A model generated the notes under the pieces. It was not told the origin of the DNA and ran no database searches. It saw only the letters and a program-made list of their open reading frames with translations. The position numbers and the translations under genes were made by a program. A stretch of 45,663 nt of DNA from Bacillota bacterium (lineage in GTDB: Bacteria; Bacillota; UBA4882; UBA8346): contig JAEVYU010000035.1 of the NCBI GenBank assembly GCA_023392595.1, positions 1 to 45,663 of the forward strand, read 5' to 3'. Positions 1 to 7,905 of this stretch are shown here, in pieces. Within the stretch, counting starts at the first letter, position 1, and every line of letters begins with the position of its first letter.

Positions 1-306
1 TGCCGGTCCGGTGGCTCCGGTCGCTCCGGTCGCTCCTGCTGTCCCTGCCGGTCCGGTTGCTCCGGTTGCTCCTGCTGTTCCTGCCGGTCCGGTCGCTCCG
101 GTGGCTCCAGTCGCTCCTATGGCTCCACTAGGACCCGTTGCTCCTCTTGGCCCTGTAGCCCCTGTTGCTCCGGTCGGTCCGGTAGCACCCCTTGGACCCG
201 TGGCACCGGTTGCTCCAATTTTATGATCAATGGGGCAATCGGTTTCAACCTTCTTTCTTCCTCTAGCTCTTGGTTTTAAAATATTGGTTAAATCCTCACC
301 CATCAT
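1..306 (-). CDS. Collagen-like repeat protein, 3' end outside window
   Basis: Reading leftward from an ATG-ATG at 306-301, the frame stays open for 102 codons to the window edge, so only the N-terminal part is visible. About 30 residues of basic leader (with K-P-R-A-R-G-R-K-K) are followed by uninterrupted Gly-X-Y triplets rich in GAT, GPA and GPR, the signature of a collagen triple helix. A good ribosome site (GGGGGTG) lies 3-9 bases upstream. There is no obvious signal peptide. In Firmicutes such proteins (BclA-like) are often exosporium or surface filaments; that role is inference. The C-terminal domain that would identify the subtype is missing. The opposite strand is also open here, but only as a mirror of the repeats (Ala-Pro-Val). 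Confidence 0.85.
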   Translation of the reverse strand, partial: MMGEDLTNILKPRARGRKKVETDCPIDHKIGATGATGPRGATGPTGATGATGPRGATGPSGAIGATGATGATGPAGTAGATGATGPAGTAGATGATGATGPA

Positions 307-714
307 TTCACCCCCTTTTGTTATAATATTCATAATACGGGGATGATACGGATAACGCGATATTGCTGAAGACACTTTAAATAAAAACCCTATGATAGCA
401 AGGAGCCATTTTAAAAATAGTTCCATCCGGACAATTTTGAAAAGCATTCGAACTAAAATGCCAAAAGAACTACCATGCTTACTTGTTACTTTGGATATGA
501 TTTTATTTAACGTTAAACCATGACCGCCGCAAATAAAATACATCATAGCATCCAAAAATGTGACTCGTAATGAAATTGGTGAAAATTTCCGGTTGATGTT
601 AGCTTGGTTTTCAGGTAAACTTACAAAGCAACAAAAAAACCTGATTTCTGAGATATTCGTCAGTTTCCTTGTTGAACCTACATTGTAAAAACGGGAGATT
701 TATATTTAATTATG
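307..714. other. Intergenic stretch, no gene seen
   Basis: Upstream region of the collagen-like gene. No open frame with a ribosome site and no convincing RNA gene was seen. It presumably holds the promoter of the leftward collagen-like gene; no clear sigma-A hexamers were found. Confidence 0.5.
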
Positions 715-917
715 AAGCGGAATTACAACCCTGTAGAGGATGAGTCCTAAATAGAGTCGTAGTTTCGTCGAATCCAGGTCCCTTATTACTTTTGGGAAAG
801 GATTCCTAATTGTGCGATCACCCACCTATTGAGAAATAGGTGTCAACACGGAGACAACGGTGTTTTGGATAAAATAACAAAACTTAGGTCTTAAGGCCTA
901 AGTTTTTTGTTATTTTA
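715..917 (+). ncRNA. Candidate structured non-coding RNA with intrinsic terminator
   Basis: About 200 bases contain a chain of hairpins and no plausible ORF. AGGA/TCCT (737-748) closes a tetraloop. GAATCC/GGATTC (770-775 with 800-805) encloses TCCC/GGGA (779-782 with 794-797). CACCTATT/AATAGGTG (823-842) closes a GAGA loop of the GNRA type. AACAC/GTGTT (845-864) follows. A long stem (871-888 with 897-916) carries a T-run, as in an intrinsic terminator. The GNRA loop and T-run favour the + strand. It does not match the riboswitch, tmRNA, RNase P, SRP or 6S consensus features I know. No + strand gene follows closely, so it would be a free-standing RNA. Ends are approximate. Confidence 0.45.
871..917. 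terminator. Long-stem terminator, probably bidirectional
   Basis: AAAATAACAAAA-CTTAGG pairs with CCTAAG-TTTT(TT)GTTATTTT around a short loop. T-rich flanks exist on both strands, so it can end the candidate RNA on the + strand and stop leftward read-through from araA. Confidence 0.65.
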
Positions 918-949
918 TTCATCAATCTGTTAAACATCCTGGTACCACT

Positions 950-1054
950 AGTAGAGCGTATCGTAAATAAATGGTAAACAGAAAAGGGAAAGCTTCGCTC
1001 TACTTAAGTAAAACGTTCACAATCATTGAGTACTTATTTTAAGAACGTTTTACT
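950..1054. repeat. Pair of perfect inverted repeats downstream of araA
   Basis: Two consecutive perfect inverted repeats: AGTAGAGCG (950-958) with CGCTCTACT (996-1004), and AGTAAAACGTTC (1007-1018) with GAACGTTTTACT (1043-1054). ACTAGT also occurs at both outer edges. No T-run follows the stems, so they are not ordinary terminators. They could fold the araA 3' region or be the remains of a small non-autonomous element. Confidence 0.5.
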
Positions 1055-1083
1055 AGTCCATTGCGCCACTAAAGCTAATTGCC

Positions 1084-2574
1084 TCAAATTCCTTTGACTA
1101 AATGATAGTATAGATCATTCCAACGGAGTTCATTCTTGAAATCGCGTATTTTAGTATCCTTATCAATCACGACCAATTCAATTCCAGATATCTCGGCAAA
1201 ATCTTCCAATTGTTCAATGGTTACCGCTTGACTAAAACTGGTATGATGAGCTCCGCCTGCCAATATCCAGCTTTCGGCGGCTACTTTTAAATTAGGTTCC
1301 GGACTCCATAACGCCCGGGCAACCGGAAGTTTCGGAAGATCCGCAGCGGGCTTAACGACGTTCACTTCATTCACCAGCAAGCGGTAGTGATTACCCATGT
1401 CAATCAAAGATGCCGCAACCGCTTTTCCTGCCGGTACGTCAAATACCAACCGGGCTGGATCGGCCTTACCTCCGATTCCCAAAGGATGAACTTCCAAAGA
1501 CGGTTTTCCGGCGGCCAAAGTTTCACATACTTCAAGCATATGAGCGCCTAATACTTTCATACTGCCGTCTTCTAAATGATAGGTATAATCTTCCATGAAA
1601 GAGGTGCCGCCTTGTAAACCATGACCCATGACTTTCATCGCCCGGAGTAAAGTAGCGGTCTTCCAGTCGCCCTCAGCACCAAAACCATACCCATCAGCCA
1701 TTAGGCGTTGAACAGCCAATCCCGGAAGTTGTACCAGTCCGTATAAATCCTCAAAGGTGGTTGTAAATCCTTTAAATCCGCCTTCTTCCAGAAATTTTCT
1801 CATTCCAATTTCGATTTTAGCTGCTTCTTCAAGAGAAGAACGTTTGGCGTCCTTGTCAATCACATACTTCTTTTCATATTCGGCTATCAGTTGTTGAATC
1901 TCCGAATCGCCCACCCGGTTTACATACTGCACCAACTCACCTATGCCATATCCATTCACGGAATAACCGAACTCGATTTGAGCCGATACTTTATCCCCCT
2001 CGGTTACCGCTACATCCCTCATATTATCGCCAAACCGGGCAAACTTTGCACCCTGCAGATCGTTCCAAGCCAATGCCGCCCGAACCCAAGCCGCTAATTT
2101 TTCGATAACCTCTTCATCCTGCCAAAATCCTACAATCACCTTACGGGCCTTTCTCATTCTTGAGCCGATAAAACCAAATTCACGATCACCATGAGCGGAC
2201 TGGTTTAAATTCATAAAGTCCATGTCAATTTCAGACCAAGGCAGATCCCGGTTAAATTGGGTATGCAGATGAACAAAAGGTTTATTCAAGATATTTAACC
2301 CATTAATCCACATTTTTGCCGGAGAGAAAGTATGCATCCATGTGATCAGGCCGATGCAGTTCCTGGAAGCATTGGCTTCTATACAGAGGTTTAAAATTTC
2401 TTCCGTGGTTTTGACAATGGGTTTAAAGATAATTTTTACAGGAATCTTGTTGTTCTCGTCCAGCGATTTGGCAATAATCCCGGAATGAACCGCAACTTGT
2501 TTTAAAGTCTCTTCACCGTAAAGATGTTGACTACCGGTAATAAACCATACTTCTTTTTCTTTGAAATCAAACAT
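1084..2574 (-). CDS. araA: L-arabinose isomerase
   Basis: Converts L-arabinose to L-ribulose in the cytoplasm, the first step of the arabinose isomerase route. The N-terminus carries the family motif WFITGSQHLYGEE, and further conserved blocks include GFTTTFEDLYGL, DGYGFGAEGDWK and AGGAHHTSFS with the metal-site histidines. The chosen ATG gives 496 residues, matching the roughly 500 of known enzymes, and has AAGGGG 7-8 bases upstream. An upstream in-frame extension to 2631 would run through the AraR operator and is rejected. The gene stands alone, 8.6 kb from araD and araB, but its promoter region carries the same operator, so AraR should co-ordinate the three. No arabinose transporter is next to it. 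Confidence 0.97.
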   Translation of the reverse strand: MFDFKEKEVWFITGSQHLYGEETLKQVAVHSGIIAKSLDENNKIPVKIIFKPIVKTTEEILNLCIEANASRNCIGLITWMHTFSPAKMWINGLNILNKPFVHLHTQFNRDLPWSEIDMDFMNLNQSAHGDREFGFIGSRMRKARKVIVGFWQDEEVIEKLAAWVRAALAWNDLQGAKFARFGDNMRDVAVTEGDKVSAQIEFGYSVNGYGIGELVQYVNRVGDSEIQQLIAEYEKKYVIDKDAKRSSLEEAAKIEIGMRKFLEEGGFKGFTTTFEDLYGLVQLPGLAVQRLMADGYGFGAEGDWKTATLLRAMKVMGHGLQGGTSFMEDYTYHLEDGSMKVLGAHMLEVCETLAAGKPSLEVHPLGIGGKADPARLVFDVPAGKAVAASLIDMGNHYRLLVNEVNVVKPAADLPKLPVARALWSPEPNLKVAAESWILAGGAHHTSFSQAVTIEQLEDFAEISGIELVVIDKDTKIRDFKNELRWNDLYYHLVKGI

Positions 2575-2619
2575 TCCGTCCCCTTCTTTCATTGAATATT
2601 TGGAACCAATCGAATCAAC

Positions 2620-2631
2620 TTGTACGTACAA
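2620..2631. promoter_or_regulatory. AraR operator upstream of araA
   Basis: The perfect 12-bp palindrome TTGTACGTACAA sits 46 bases before the araA start. It matches the core of the Bacillus AraR operator (ATTTGTACGTACAAAT-like). TATAAA/TATAGT-like hexamers lie immediately upstream on the minus strand (2632-2650), so binding would block initiation or early elongation. The same core recurs in front of araB, with araR in the window. Confidence 0.85.
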
Positions 2632-2841
2632 CTTTATACCTATACTATATCACAATCGTTCCAAGTGGAGAAGCCAAAAATTTATAAAAAATTAACTGCT
2701 TTTTTAGAACATTTTATCACTCTCCCTTGTGAAGGAATTATTTCCATGGTATATTTAAACCACTGGCGGTATCCTTTGGAACTGCACGGATTGAATTGTC
2801 ATGAAATATGAATATGGCAAGTCCGCTTGGATCTTTGAGAC

Positions 2842-2900
2842 TAAGACGGAAAATAACGCATTTCCAACCTTTCTGTCTTAAGGGAAGGTTTTTCTTTTTT
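2842..2900 (+). promoter_or_regulatory. Attenuator-like leader of the OPT-coaW operon
   Basis: Two overlapping stems precede the OPT gene. Stem 1 is TAAGACGGAAA (2842-2852) with TTTCTGTCTTA (2870-2880), 11 bp including one G-U pair. Stem 2 is AACCTT (2866-2871, extendable) with AAGGTT (2885-2890), followed by TTTCTTTTTTT, a terminator arrangement. The 3' arm of stem 1 shares bases 2870-2874 with the 5' arm of stem 2, so they are mutually exclusive. A small CAAG/CTTG hairpin lies just upstream. No known riboswitch class was recognised. Confidence 0.5.
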
Positions 2901-2974
2901 TACCATAGAATATTTTGAACGCATGCGCTCGTGGGCGCGCACTTAACCAATAAAAATGAACTGGAGATACTTCG

Positions 2975-4627
2975 ATGCCGGAATTAAAAAAAGAACCAAG
3001 TTTTGCAGGGGTTGCTCAATTATCGATTCGCAGCATCATTCTGGGTATATTGGGCTCATGTATTATCACAGCCAGCTCCATGTATGTTGCACTACGGATG
3101 GGGGCCTTGCCCTGGCCCACTATTTTCGTGGCGATTCTTTCGATGACGCTTTTAAAAGCTTTAGGCAAGACCACGCTGAACGAAATTAACGCCACGCAGA
3201 CAGCCATGTCGGCAGGAGCAATGGTCGCCGGAGGAATCGCTTTTACCCTTCCGGGACTCTGGATTACAGGTCGCTGGAATGGCCCTTTAATGCTCCAGAA
3301 ACATTTCGGGGTGGTTCTTATGATCGCCCTGGTTGGTGTCATTTTAGGGACTATTTTTACTTGGTTTTTACGTAAGAAATATGTTTCCTCAAATTCTCTA
3401 ACTTATCCGATCGGAGTCGCTGCCGCCGAGACCATCGCAGTGAGCGATACGGGCGGCAAGAAATTTTTCATTCTTTTGGGAACTTTATTTCCATCAGCGA
3501 TTTTCACTCTTTTGAGAGATTGGAAAGGTTGGATACCCAGTACACTAAGCTGGAAATGGCTTTATGCAAAAAACTTTTTTGTAGGAATTTGGTTATCCCC
3601 CATGGCGGTAGGAATTGGTTACATCATTGGACCTCTCTACACCGGGATTTGGTTTTTAGGAACACTGATTTCTTATCTATTGATTGTTCCCTTCGGTACA
3701 ATGCTAAAATTATTCCCCTCCCTGCAAGCAGCGGTCACTTTTAAGAACACCATCGGAATTGGGCTGATGGTGGGATCCGGATTGGGAATTATTGTAGCCT
3801 ATACGGTTACGCTGGTAAAAACGTTTTTAAATCGGAATTCTTCTTCCAAAAGCAGTGTGAAAGATGGGCCCAAGGTCCCTCAAAAAGAACGGATCTGGAC
3901 TGCCATTGCTTTAGCCATCGCTTTCGGATTATCCGTTTCTTGCGGGCTTGGGATATTAACTTCGGTACTATTAATGCTAGGCGTATTGGTTGTATCCACA
4001 ATGTCGGCTATCATCACCGGCGAGACCGGAATTAATCCCATGGAAATCTTCGCAATCATCGTACTTTTGGCAATCCGGATATTTGTACACGTCAGCGTCG
4101 TGAATGCGTTTATGATTGCAGCCGCGGTCGCCGTAACCTGCGGCTATGCCGGTGATTTGCTTAATGACTACAAAGCCGGTCATATATTGGGGACTAATCC
4201 GGTGGCGCAATTAATCTTACATATCATCGGCGGCATCACCGGCGCAGTCATCGCCACATTGGCGATGTTTGCAGTCATTCACCAATTCGGCGGAGTTGGT
4301 CAGGAAAAAGGATTATCTGCCGCGCAGGCTTTTGCGGTAAGCCAAATGATCGATGGTATCCAGCTCCCGGTAGTATTTGGGATCTCGGCAGCTGTTGGAA
4401 TGCTGTTATATCTCTTGAAAGTACCCGTTTTAACCTTGGGACTCGGTATGTATGTGTCTTTCGAACTGTCGGCCGCACTGGCATTGGGAGGTTTGATCCG
4501 TTTCATCACCGAGAAAATACATCAGCAATCAACCGCAAGCGGTAATATTGCTGCATCCGGATTTTTTGGCGGAGAAGGAATTACCGGAGTTGGCATTGCA
4601 ATCGTCAAAATGTTTATCCGGGGATGA
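2975..4627 (+). CDS. OPT-family transporter
   Basis: A 550-residue, highly hydrophobic membrane protein of the oligopeptide transporter (OPT) family. It starts with a short cytoplasmic tail and continues as repeated membrane spans broken by one basic loop (near residues 285-305). Family features include the early segment SSMYVALRMGALPWP and the later Gly-rich blocks NPMEIFAIIV and GYAGDLLNDYKAGHILGTNP. Bacterial members import small peptides or metal chelates by proton symport; the substrate cannot be read from sequence. GGAG lies 8 bases before the ATG. It is followed after 43 bases by a pantothenate kinase gene, probably in one transcript, and is preceded by an attenuator-like leader. Confidence 0.88.
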   Translation: MPELKKEPSFAGVAQLSIRSIILGILGSCIITASSMYVALRMGALPWPTIFVAILSMTLLKALGKTTLNEINATQTAMSAGAMVAGGIAFTLPGLWITGRWNGPLMLQKHFGVVLMIALVGVILGTIFTWFLRKKYVSSNSLTYPIGVAAAETIAVSDTGGKKFFILLGTLFPSAIFTLLRDWKGWIPSTLSWKWLYAKNFFVGIWLSPMAVGIGYIIGPLYTGIWFLGTLISYLLIVPFGTMLKLFPSLQAAVTFKNTIGIGLMVGSGLGIIVAYTVTLVKTFLNRNSSSKSSVKDGPKVPQKERIWTAIALAIAFGLSVSCGLGILTSVLLMLGVLVVSTMSAIITGETGINPMEIFAIIVLLAIRIFVHVSVVNAFMIAAAVAVTCGYAGDLLNDYKAGHILGTNPVAQLILHIIGGITGAVIATLAMFAVIHQFGGVGQEKGLSAAQAFAVSQMIDGIQLPVVFGISAAVGMLLYLLKVPVLTLGLGMYVSFELSAALALGGLIRFITEKIHQQSTASGNIAASGFFGGEGITGVGIAIVKMFIRG

Positions 4628-4670
4628 AAATTAAAATAAGCCCTTGATAAACAACTTAAGGAGGCCTATG

Positions 4671-5513
4671 ATGAGTAAAATCATTGGAATCGATATCGGC
4701 GGCAGCACCACCAAAATTGTGGGATTCGATAAGGGCGCCATTTTTAGTCCCCTGCTTGTAAAAGCCACTGACCCAATCGCTTCGGTTTATGGGGCTTTCG
4801 GAAAATTTTTAGACACCAACCACCTCGAATTGGATGATATTGAGCGGATTATGGTGACCGGCGTCGGTTCGTCGTATATCAACGCCAAGCTTTATAATAT
4901 TCCCACCGGAATGGTTGATGAGTTCCGGGCGATCGGTATGGGCGGCCTTTTTTTAAGCAATCTATCCAATGCCCTCATTATCAGCATGGGAACAGGCACC
5001 GCATTAGTGAAGGCTGATCAAAAGGGGGTCCGGCATATCGGAGGCACCGGTATTGGAGGCGGAACACTGCTTGGTTTATCCAACCGGATGCTCAATGTCA
5101 GAAACTTCAATGATCTGATCGAAACTTCCCGAGGCGGGAATTTGGATCACATCGACTTAAGTATTGGCGACTTATCCCATTATGTGAAGGGCCTGCCTCC
5201 GGAATCGACCGCCTCTAATTTTGGAAAACTCAGTGACTTGGCTTCCAAAGCCGATATCGGGCTGGGAATTATCAACCTGGTTTTTCAAACCATCGGTATG
5301 ATTTCGGTTTTTGCAGCCCGGATTGATCAAACCAAAGATATCGTACTGACCGGCAATTTAACCAATGTCCCTCAATCCCGTGAAATTTTCAGTGAGCTTG
5401 GGAAGCTGTTTGGGGTAAACTTTGTAACTCCGGTTAATGCAGAATATGCCACCGCCGCAGGCGCGGCTATCTCTTATGTACAAGGAATTCCTTTTACGGA
5501 AATCAAGATCTAA
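4671..5513 (+). CDS. coaW: Type II pantothenate kinase (CoaW-like)
   Basis: An acetate/sugar-kinase-fold ATPase of about 280 residues. Glycine-rich phosphate-binding motifs GIDIGGSTTKIVGF (N-terminus), MGTGTALV and GGTGIGGGTLLGLS are typical of type II pantothenate kinases (Staphylococcus CoaW). It phosphorylates pantothenate as the first step of CoA synthesis; type II enzymes can also accept pantetheine and resist CoA feedback. Chosen start: the second ATG of a tandem pair (4668/4671) behind AGGAGG; the frame opens earlier at 4644 without a ribosome site. Pairing with an OPT transporter suggests a salvage role for a pantothenate-like or peptide-linked substrate, which is inference. A related BadF-type ATPase is the main alternative. 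Confidence 0.82.
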   Translation: MSKIIGIDIGGSTTKIVGFDKGAIFSPLLVKATDPIASVYGAFGKFLDTNHLELDDIERIMVTGVGSSYINAKLYNIPTGMVDEFRAIGMGGLFLSNLSNALIISMGTGTALVKADQKGVRHIGGTGIGGGTLLGLSNRMLNVRNFNDLIETSRGGNLDHIDLSIGDLSHYVKGLPPESTASNFGKLSDLASKADIGLGIINLVFQTIGMISVFAARIDQTKDIVLTGNLTNVPQSREIFSELGKLFGVNFVTPVNAEYATAAGAAISYVQGIPFTEIKI

Positions 5514-5526
5514 TTGGGGTTGGCTG

Positions 5527-5622
5527 TTGGCTATTAGTTAATGGTCCTTGGTTATTGGTTGTGGCTGAAAAACCTTATGCATTGCCAATTGTTTAGCTGA
5601 TAGCCAATAACTAATAGCCCAA
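5527..5622. repeat. Inverted repeat between convergent operons
   Basis: GGCTATTAGTTA (5529-5540) pairs perfectly with TAACTAATAGCC (5608-5619). Further TTGGCTAT/ATAGCCAA-like words lie in between. The element fills the gap between the convergent coaW and ABC-permease genes and could act as a two-way transcription stop. Its word structure suggests a dispersed intergenic repeat. Confidence 0.5.
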
Positions 5623-5648
5623 TAGCATTAAAAAATCCGATTGATATT

Positions 5649-6290
5649 TTAATGAGCCATCCGCTGTTGCTGTTTTCTAGCCAGTACGGATAAGGTATAA
5701 TTCATTGCAAAGTAAACCACGGCGATCAGCCCAAAGATAGTGAAAACCTGATATTTTGAGCCATATTGCCCCATGATAATCATTCCTCTTCCGGTTAGAT
5801 CTTCAATCCCAACCGCCCAAACAAAGGAAGTATCTTTGACGACGGTGATGATTTGGGATACCAACGGCGGAATTATATTTCGCAAAGCCTGAGGTAAAAT
5901 AATATGAATTAAGGTAGACGGATAGCTAAATCCCTGGGATTTTGCAGCTTCCCATTGGCCTTTCCCGATAGAATTCAATCCGCCCCGGATAATTTCGGCA
6001 ATTGCCGCCGAAGTAAAAATCGTAATCGCCACAATTCCCGATTCGATGGGCTTTAATGGGGTAAGAAAACGGATTGCAATAATAAAAAGCAAATTGGGAA
6101 TATTCCGGATGACCTCAATATAAAAGCCGGCCAGTTTTCCAAAAAATTTCCGTTTTGAAGCCCTGGTGACACCCAAAACAATACCGATAATAAAACTAAA
6201 AAAGATACTGACCGAAGCGATTAAAACCGTTACCCAGAGACCTTGGGCCAAAAAAATAAAATTCTCAATTTTAAAAAGTTCGGAGATCAC
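5649..6290 (-). CDS. glnP: Polar amino-acid ABC transporter, permease 2
   Basis: A 213-residue inner-membrane permease of the HisMQ/GlnP family. The EAA loop EAAKSQGFSYPSTLIHIILPQALR, about 60 residues from the C-terminus, contacts the ATPase. The upstream permease stop and this GTG start overlap (GTGA), so translation is coupled; GAGGTGGGG provides the ribosome site. It is last in a four-gene ATPase-binding protein-permease-permease operon, the same order as Bacillus glnQHMP. The symbol reflects synteny; substrate specificity (glutamine, glutamate, aspartate or another polar amino acid) is not fixed by the sequence. Confidence 0.85.
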   Translation of the reverse strand: MISELFKIENFIFLAQGLWVTVLIASVSIFFSFIIGIVLGVTRASKRKFFGKLAGFYIEVIRNIPNLLFIIAIRFLTPLKPIESGIVAITIFTSAAIAEIIRGGLNSIGKGQWEAAKSQGFSYPSTLIHIILPQALRNIIPPLVSQIITVVKDTSFVWAVGIEDLTGRGMIIMGQYGSKYQVFTIFGLIAVVYFAMNYTLSVLARKQQQRMAH

Positions 6291-6958
6291 ACCCCCACCT
6301 CCGCCTTACGTTCCAAATACCGCGCAAATTGAGATAACGGAAGACAAAGCAACAAATAAAGGACTCCGGTTACCACATAGGAAGGGCCGTAATAAAGATT
6401 GTTTCCGGCCCAGGAATCGGCCCGGTACATCAAATCCCCTCCGGCAATCATTGCCAGCACTGAAGTATTTCGAATCAAGTAAACCGCTTGATTGGTAAGG
6501 GGTGGAAAAACCACCTTTTTCGCTTGAGGCAGGATGATATAACGCAATGCCTCCCAATAGGTAAATCCCTGGGAAAGAGCAGCTTCCCGTTGGCCTTTGG
6601 GTATTGCCTGAATCCCCGAACGGATTACTTCGGCGATGTAAGCGCCATGATATACGCCGACCCCAATAATTCCCACCGCAACGACCGGTAGGGTAATCCC
6701 CAGGTAAGGCAGGCCGTTATAAAGAAAAAACACTTGGATGACTAGCGGTGTGTTTTGAATAAATTCAACATAGCACCGGGTTAATACCCAAGGAAATTTC
6801 CAATGGGATGCGCCCAGCATCCCAAAGAAAATTCCCAAAATCAATGCCAGTCCGAGGGCAGATGCGGAAACAACCGCAGTCATTACAAATCCTTCAGCGA
6901 AAACATGCCATTCTTTGAATAATGCAACCCATTTAAACCAGGCAAAAGGACTTACCAT
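6287..6958 (-). CDS. glnM: Polar amino-acid ABC transporter, permease 1
   Basis: A 223-residue permease of the HisMQ type with an N-terminal periplasmic-facing helix, several membrane spans and the EAA loop REAALSQGFTYWEALRYIIL. It pairs with the 213-residue permease to form the membrane channel of the importer. It begins one base after the substrate-binding-protein stop, with only a weak GGAAA ribosome site, so it probably relies on coupled translation. The two permeases are clearly homologous and likely form a heterodimer. Confidence 0.85.
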   Translation of the reverse strand: MVSPFAWFKWVALFKEWHVFAEGFVMTAVVSASALGLALILGIFFGMLGASHWKFPWVLTRCYVEFIQNTPLVIQVFFLYNGLPYLGITLPVVAVGIIGVGVYHGAYIAEVIRSGIQAIPKGQREAALSQGFTYWEALRYIILPQAKKVVFPPLTNQAVYLIRNTSVLAMIAGGDLMYRADSWAGNNLYYGPSYVVTGVLYLLLCLPLSQFARYLERKAEVGV

Positions 6959-6959
6959 A

Positions 6960-7751
6960 TCAGTTCAGTTTCCATTTCTTGATTAATTTATCAATTTGTC
7001 CGTTGGCTTTCATTTCGTTAACCGTCTCATTGACCAATTGGGCCAAACCGTCGTTGCCTTTTTTAGAGGCTACTCCATAGTTTTGAGGGCTAAAACGATC
7101 CGGCAGGATTACATTGGTTTTATCGACATATCCATTGAGAATGGACCCATCAACCGAGAAACAATCCACCCGGCCGGAATCCAATGCGGCTTTAATTTCC
7201 GGATAGGTTGCGAATTCTAAAAATTCAACTTTAATGCCGAGTTTATCGGCTTCAGCTTGGACCGCCGCCTTGGATGTAGCGCTCTGAGCGACTCCGATTT
7301 TTTTGCCGTTCAGATCTTTGAGGCTTTTCATTTTTGAAGCTTTTTTAACCAGCAAACCCACGCCGTCTACGAAATAAGGATCGGAAAAATTATAGCTTTT
7401 TTTACGCTCATCGGTGATGGTAAAGGTGGCAATGACCAAATCGACTTCCCCATTATCCAGTAATGGGCCGCGGGTTTTAGCGTTGACGGCCTGTAAATCG
7501 ATTTTACTTTTGTTACCCAATATCTTCTTAGCGACGGCCCGGGCAATATCGACCTCAAAGCCGTCAATCTTCTGGGTTTTCGGATCTCGGTAACCGAATT
7601 TCGGAACATCCACCTTCACTCCGACTTTAAGTACGCCGCGCTCTTTAATGGCTTTGATATCCGGACTATCGGCAGGAGCGGCGAAACAAGATCCGGCAAC
7701 CAAACTTGCAAGCAATACCAATGGACTCAAAGAAACCAACATTTTTTTCAT
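6960..7751 (-). CDS. glnH: Amino-acid ABC transporter substrate-binding protein
   Basis: A 263-residue extracytoplasmic binding protein. Signal sequence (residues 1-24) with a lone Cys in VAGSCFA: a poor lipobox, since Ala rather than Leu is at -3, so it could be a lipoprotein or be cut by signal peptidase I. The mature part shows the family-3 solute-binding fold: RGVLKVGVKVDVPKFGYRD, GFEVDIARAVAK, DLVIATFTITDERKKSYNFSDPYF and KIGVAQSATSK. The best overall resemblance is to the PEB1/GlnH group for Asp, Glu or Gln. AGGAGG lies 7-8 bases before the ATG. A 155-base gap separates it from the upstream ATPase gene. Confidence 0.88.
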   Translation of the reverse strand: MKKMLVSLSPLVLLASLVAGSCFAAPADSPDIKAIKERGVLKVGVKVDVPKFGYRDPKTQKIDGFEVDIARAVAKKILGNKSKIDLQAVNAKTRGPLLDNGEVDLVIATFTITDERKKSYNFSDPYFVDGVGLLVKKASKMKSLKDLNGKKIGVAQSATSKAAVQAEADKLGIKVEFLEFATYPEIKAALDSGRVDCFSVDGSILNGYVDKTNVILPDRFSPQNYGVASKKGNDGLAQLVNETVNEMKANGQIDKLIKKWKLN

Positions 7752-7905
7752 GGGATTTACCTCCTGATTTTATTTTTATCAAAACGAACCTCTGCAAGAT
7801 TTCTCGAAAATCACCTTGTTCGATTTAGAACAAGCCACCCGCTTTATTTAGATGAATCAATATGGAGAAACCGCTTCCCGGTATCGTTTTAACACGAAAG
7901 AGGGA

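Noticed and set aside
11..226. Open + strand frame of Ala-Pro-Val repeats
   Set aside because: It is the mirror of the collagen-like Gly-X-Y repeats on the minus strand; it has no ribosome site.
730..775. GAGGATGAGTCC looked like part of a hammerhead ribozyme
   Set aside because: The CUGAUGA and CGAAAC core elements are not both present on either strand.
2620..2811. 63-codon + strand frame before the OPT gene
   Set aside because: It begins inside the AraR operator and has no ribosome site; this is leader DNA.
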